From Methanobacteriota archaeon (lineage in GTDB: Archaea; Altiarchaeota; Altiarchaeia; IMC4; QMZM01): a stretch of DNA of 8,250 bases. Made by a program: the position numbers and the translations under genes. The stretch spans positions 1 to 8,250 of the forward strand of contig CAIYYO010000122.1 in the NCBI GenBank assembly GCA_903930485.1, given 5' to 3'. The notes beneath the pieces are model-generated. The model saw only the letters and a list, made by a program, of their open reading frames with translations, was not told the origin of the DNA and did no database searches. Positions 6,132-8,250 of the stretch are shown here, piece by piece. The stretch's first letter is position 1; every line of letters starts with the position of its first letter.

Positions 6132-6461
6132 ATGCTGATAACGTCAGAGAGCGGATCGCGCGGAGCAGGAGACATTAAACGGTTGGGCACGGTAACCGGA
6201 GAATACGAGATCCAGGAAAAGACGTTCCGCGGCATACTCGCAGAGATGAGCAAATACGACGAAATAAGGTCCGAGGAATACGAGAAAGAAATCGACAAAG
6301 CCAAGGAGACCGTGATGGACCAGATGCAGAAAAAAGCCGAAGCCTTAGGGGCGAACGCCATCATCGCAGTAAGCATGCACCAAGAAATAACCTCTTTCGG
6401 GACCTTGATGGTGATAACCGGGACCGGAATAGCGGCCGTGATCGAGGACCTGGAAGAATAA
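6132..6461 (+). CDS. YbjQ / UPF0145 family protein
   Basis: A 109-residue protein of the YbjQ/UPF0145 family (putative heavy-metal-binding domain, PF01906). The start chosen is the ATG at 6132 (MLITSESG), which gives the usual family length of about 105-110 and the usual N-terminal strand. The frame runs back to a GTG at 5997, but those 45 residues are low-complexity and unlike the family. Seen in the sequence: strands with LGTVTGEYEI (18-27), a charged amphipathic helix about 43-72 and the signature ALGANAIIAVSMHQE (71-85), followed by GTLMVITGTGIAAVI (90-104). Relatives form ring-shaped oligomers; the biological role is not established, and I see no cysteine that would support metal binding here. 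The gene ends 8 bases from the convergent VOC gene. A weak AT element (AAATAAC, 6098-6104) lies upstream. Confidence 0.85.
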   Translation: MLITSESGSRGAGDIKRLGTVTGEYEIQEKTFRGILAEMSKYDEIRSEEYEKEIDKAKETVMDQMQKKAEALGANAIIAVSMHQEITSFGTLMVITGTGIAAVIEDLEE

Positions 6462-6475
6462 TTATTTATCTATTT
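6457..6475 (+). terminator. AT palindrome and T-rich tract between convergent genes
   Basis: AATAATTATT (6457-6466) is a perfect 10-base palindrome over the UPF0145 stop, continuing into TATCTATTT on the plus strand. It could serve as a weak terminator for the plus-strand gene. The T content is broken up, so this is tentative. Confidence 0.3.
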
Positions 6476-6832
6476 CGCATTCTTGTCTTCCTGCATCATC
6501 CCGATGATGTTGCCTTCAGTGTCCTGCGCATAGACGAACCAGCCGACCCCCGGGATAGCCCTCTTATGACCAACGATCTTGCCTCCTTCATCCTTCACCT
6601 TCTTGACCGCATCGTCCAGCGAGGCGACGCCTATCGTATTCCTAACACCTTTATCGTCGGACCTCTCCATGATGGCGCCGTCTATGCCCGGCTCGTCGCG
6701 TTCGCCAGTGGATGCAAGCCAGTACTCCATAGGACCCCACCTATCGATCTTCCAGCCGAAAACGTTCGAATAAAACTTGACCGCCCTCTCCGGCTCGTCG
6801 GCCGGGATTTCGAAATGAATAACCCTTGCCAT
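6470..6832 (-). CDS. VOC (glyoxalase/bleomycin resistance fold) family protein
   Basis: A 120-residue protein with the vicinal-oxygen-chelate fold, closest in look to COG3324 single-domain members. The first beta-alpha-beta unit begins RVIHFEIPADEPERAVKFYSNVFGWKI (3-29). The second half holds LDDAVKKVKDEGGKIV (72-87), GVGWFVYAQDTEGNIIGMMQ (95-114), the classic closing strands. Candidate metal or ligand residues are H6 and the acidic positions near E106; a full glyoxalase set of ligands is not evident, so the activity cannot be named. The ATG at 6832 is preceded by GAGGT at 6839-6843 with 6 bases between, so this message has a leader. It lies downstream of leuC on the same strand, separated by 150 bases with a hairpin element, and probably has its own promoter. 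A role in scavenging a reactive or toxic metabolite is only a guess. Confidence 0.88.
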   Translation of the reverse strand: MARVIHFEIPADEPERAVKFYSNVFGWKIDRWGPMEYWLASTGERDEPGIDGAIMERSDDKGVRNTIGVASLDDAVKKVKDEGGKIVGHKRAIPGVGWFVYAQDTEGNIIGMMQEDKNAK

Positions 6833-6838
6833 GTTGCA

Positions 6839-6843
6839 ACCTC
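6839..6843 (-). promoter_or_regulatory. ribosome binding site of the VOC gene
   Basis: GAGGT on the minus strand, 6 bases before the ATG at 6832. The six bases in between, with two bases of the site, form the palindrome GTTGCAAC (6833-6840). A possible TATA-like element is GTTTTAG near 6866-6872. Confidence 0.5.
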
Positions 6844-6930
6844 GAAAGAATATGAGAAAGAAAGACTAAAACGCGGGGAGACGCTGACAGAGATCAGAAA
6901 GATACATGAAGACTATTGCGCTTAACTCGT

Positions 6931-6957
6931 TTTTATGCGAAGAAACTTCGCATAAAA
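6931..6957. repeat. perfect 12-bp hairpin between leuC and VOC genes
   Basis: TTTTATGCGAAG, loop AAA, CTTCGCATAAAA. The stem is perfect and reads the same on either strand apart from the loop. On the minus strand it lies 25 bases after the leuC stop and could end or stabilise that transcript, although the bases after it (ACGAG) are not a T-run. It could equally be an operator for the VOC gene. Confidence 0.7.
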
Positions 6958-6972
6958 CCTGTTATGGGTATG

Positions 6973-6981
6973 TTATGCGAA
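6973..6981. repeat. third copy of the TTATGCGAA half-site
   Basis: TTATGCGAA occurs here, immediately beyond the leuC stop codon (6983-6985). It repeats the left arm of the hairpin at 6931-6942. In the leuC message this copy could pair with the arm at 6947-6955 in competition with the main hairpin. Confidence 0.6.
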
Positions 6982-6982
6982 C

Positions 6983-8239
6983 TTATTTCAGGTCGTTGGG
7001 ATCAGTTATGTGTCCCGTCAACGCGCTCGCCGCAACTACGGCCGGGCTTGCTAAATACACTTTACTGTCCTTATGCCCCATCCTTCCAACGAAATTCCTG
7101 TTCGTCGACGAGATGGCAGTTTCGCCTTTGGCAAGTATGCCCATGTATCCTCCAAGGCATGCGCCGCAGGTCGGTCCAGACACGTAGGCATTCGCATCCA
7201 TGAAGACCTTGATCAATCCTTCGCTCATCGCCTGCTCGAATACGCGTTTGGTCGCGGGCACGACGATCATCCTCACTCCTTCCTTGACTTTCTTTCCTTT
7301 GATTATCCGCGCCGCTATCCTGAGGTCTTCTATCCTGCCGTTTGTGCACGAGCCTAGGTATGCCTGATCTATTGCGACGTTCGAAAGTTCGGCCGCAGGT
7401 TTCGTGTTTGAGGGGAGAGAAGGCTGCGCCACAGTCGGAGGTATGTCTTTCGCCTCGTATTCGTATTCCTGCACGTACGCAGCATCTTTGTCTGAGTATA
7501 CTGCTTTGTATGGGCCGCGCACTTTGCCTTTCAGGAATTCGTCGGTCTTCTTGTCTGCGGGAATGATGCCTGCCTTTCCCCCTGCTTCTATTGCCATGTT
7601 GGATATGGTCAGCCGGTCGGAGATGTCTAGATCGCATAAGGCGTTGCCGTAGAATTCCATCGCCTTGTATAAGGCTCCGTCTACTCCGATGTCTCCGATG
7701 ATGTGGAGGATTATGTCTTTGCCCATCACGTATTTCCCCAGTTTTCCGTTCACGGTGTATTTCTGCGTTTCAGGAACCTTGAACCACAGCTTTCCAGTCG
7801 CAAAGACCGCGGCCGCTTCGGTCGAGCCGACGCCTGTCGCGAATGCGCCGAGGGCGCCGTACGTGCATGTGTGAGAATCCGCGCCCACTATCAGTCGGCC
7901 GGGTGCGACGTATCCTTCCTCGATCATAAGTTGATGGCACACTCCGCCTTCTCCCACCTCATAGTAGTTCTTTATTTTGTATTTCCTGGCGAAGTCTCTC
8001 ATGGCCTTGGCCTGGTTCGCGGATGCGACGTCCTTGTTCGGCACGTAATGGTCGGGTATGAGAACGATCTTGTCTCTGTAAGGCTCGGCCTTGAATTCTT
8101 CGAACACCTCGAATGCCGGCAGTCCCGTGACATCGTTGACCATGACGTAATCGACATCGGCCTCTACTATCTCGCCGGGCTCTACTCCGTTTTCCCTTCC
8201 TGACTTGGCGGCCAGGATCTTTTCCGACATGGTTGGCAT
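6983..8239 (-). CDS. leuC: 3-isopropylmalate dehydratase / homoaconitase large subunit
   Basis: A 418-residue aconitase-superfamily large subunit, the normal length for the archaeal LeuC/HacA type. It carries a 4Fe-4S cluster and catalyses stereospecific dehydration-rehydration of a 2- or 3-substituted malate together with a small subunit. Cluster ligands are C298 (GSCTNGR, 296-302), C358 and C361 (GPTCGACLGG, 355-364). Other conserved blocks are DHYVPNKD (63-70), EGGVCHQLM (97-105), GADSHTCTYGALGAFATG (119-136) and STNRNFVGRMG (378-388), the last binding substrate. LeuC (leucine pathway) and homoaconitase (lysine or coenzyme B pathway) large subunits cannot be separated on this sequence; specificity lies largely in the small subunit, which is not in this window downstream. 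The ATG at 8239 is taken as the start, with a second in-frame ATG at 8230. No ribosome binding site is visible in the 11 bases left before the window edge. Confidence 0.9.
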   Translation of the reverse strand: MPTMSEKILAAKSGRENGVEPGEIVEADVDYVMVNDVTGLPAFEVFEEFKAEPYRDKIVLIPDHYVPNKDVASANQAKAMRDFARKYKIKNYYEVGEGGVCHQLMIEEGYVAPGRLIVGADSHTCTYGALGAFATGVGSTEAAAVFATGKLWFKVPETQKYTVNGKLGKYVMGKDIILHIIGDIGVDGALYKAMEFYGNALCDLDISDRLTISNMAIEAGGKAGIIPADKKTDEFLKGKVRGPYKAVYSDKDAAYVQEYEYEAKDIPPTVAQPSLPSNTKPAAELSNVAIDQAYLGSCTNGRIEDLRIAARIIKGKKVKEGVRMIVVPATKRVFEQAMSEGLIKVFMDANAYVSGPTCGACLGGYMGILAKGETAISSTNRNFVGRMGHKDSKVYLASPAVVAASALTGHITDPNDLK

Positions 8240-8250
8240 TTTTTGATTAA

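Noticed and set aside
6566..6925. 119-codon plus-strand frame opposite the VOC gene
   Set aside because: Antisense shadow of the VOC coding sequence, running into the spacer; no supporting start signal.
6833..6982. Possible tRNA or small RNA gene in the leuC-VOC spacer
   Set aside because: The hairpin has no cloverleaf arms or T-loop motif; only the inverted repeats are supported.
7703..8203. 166-codon plus-strand frame opposite leuC
   Set aside because: Mirror of the conserved LeuC coding sequence; no ribosome binding site or recognisable domain.
1..8250. CRISPR array or mobile element
   Set aside because: No regularly spaced direct repeats, transposase, integrase or terminal inverted repeats with target duplication were seen.

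Overview
The window looks like a gene-dense archaeal chromosome segment of roughly 50% GC. Three kinds of evidence point to an archaeon. Box A (TATA-like) elements sit about 25-28 bases before several start codons with almost no leader. Where a ribosome binding site exists it matches the archaeal 16S tail (GAGGTGAT before 5391, GGAGGT before 6079/6082). The families also fit: a COG2108-type radical SAM protein, a membrane-anchored FG-GAP propeller protein and an archaeal-type LeuC/homoaconitase large subunit. I cannot place the lineage; an uncultivated euryarchaeal or DPANN group is possible. I see no insertion sequence, CRISPR array, rRNA or tRNA.

Layout from left to right. Bases 1-518 (+) hold the C-terminal part of an SLC13/ArsB-type anion permease. 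It is convergent, with overlapping stops, to a COG2108-like radical SAM enzyme (513-1706, -). A short divergent promoter region follows. Next comes a secreted, C-terminally anchored eight-blade propeller protein (1797-3362, +), convergent by 4 bases with a two-helix conserved membrane protein of unknown role (3359-3988, -). A second divergent promoter region (3989-4090) carries a good TATA box for each side.

Bases 4091-5990 (+) form a two-gene unit: a radical SAM protein of the putative DNA modification/repair type (COG4277, TIGR03916-like) and its usual partner, a DUF4130/TIGR03915-like protein. The 76-base gap between them holds two perfect hairpins and a possible third that would cover the ribosome binding site of the second gene. 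A T-rich terminator-like tract follows the pair. On the opposite strand of the next gap lies a 31-codon ORF (5987-6082, -) with a strong ribosome binding site and one predicted membrane helix. It may be an overlooked small membrane protein.

The right end holds a YbjQ/UPF0145 protein (6132-6461, +), a VOC/glyoxalase-fold protein (6470-6832, -) and an aconitase-family large subunit, LeuC or homoaconitase (6983-8239, -). The 150 bases between the last two carry three copies of one 9-base half-site arranged so that two different hairpins compete.

Functionally the window is a mosaic of short transcription units. The only clear functional partnership is the radical SAM/DUF4130 pair. The strongest leads are that pair with its structured spacer, the small ORF, and the three-half-site element downstream of leuC.
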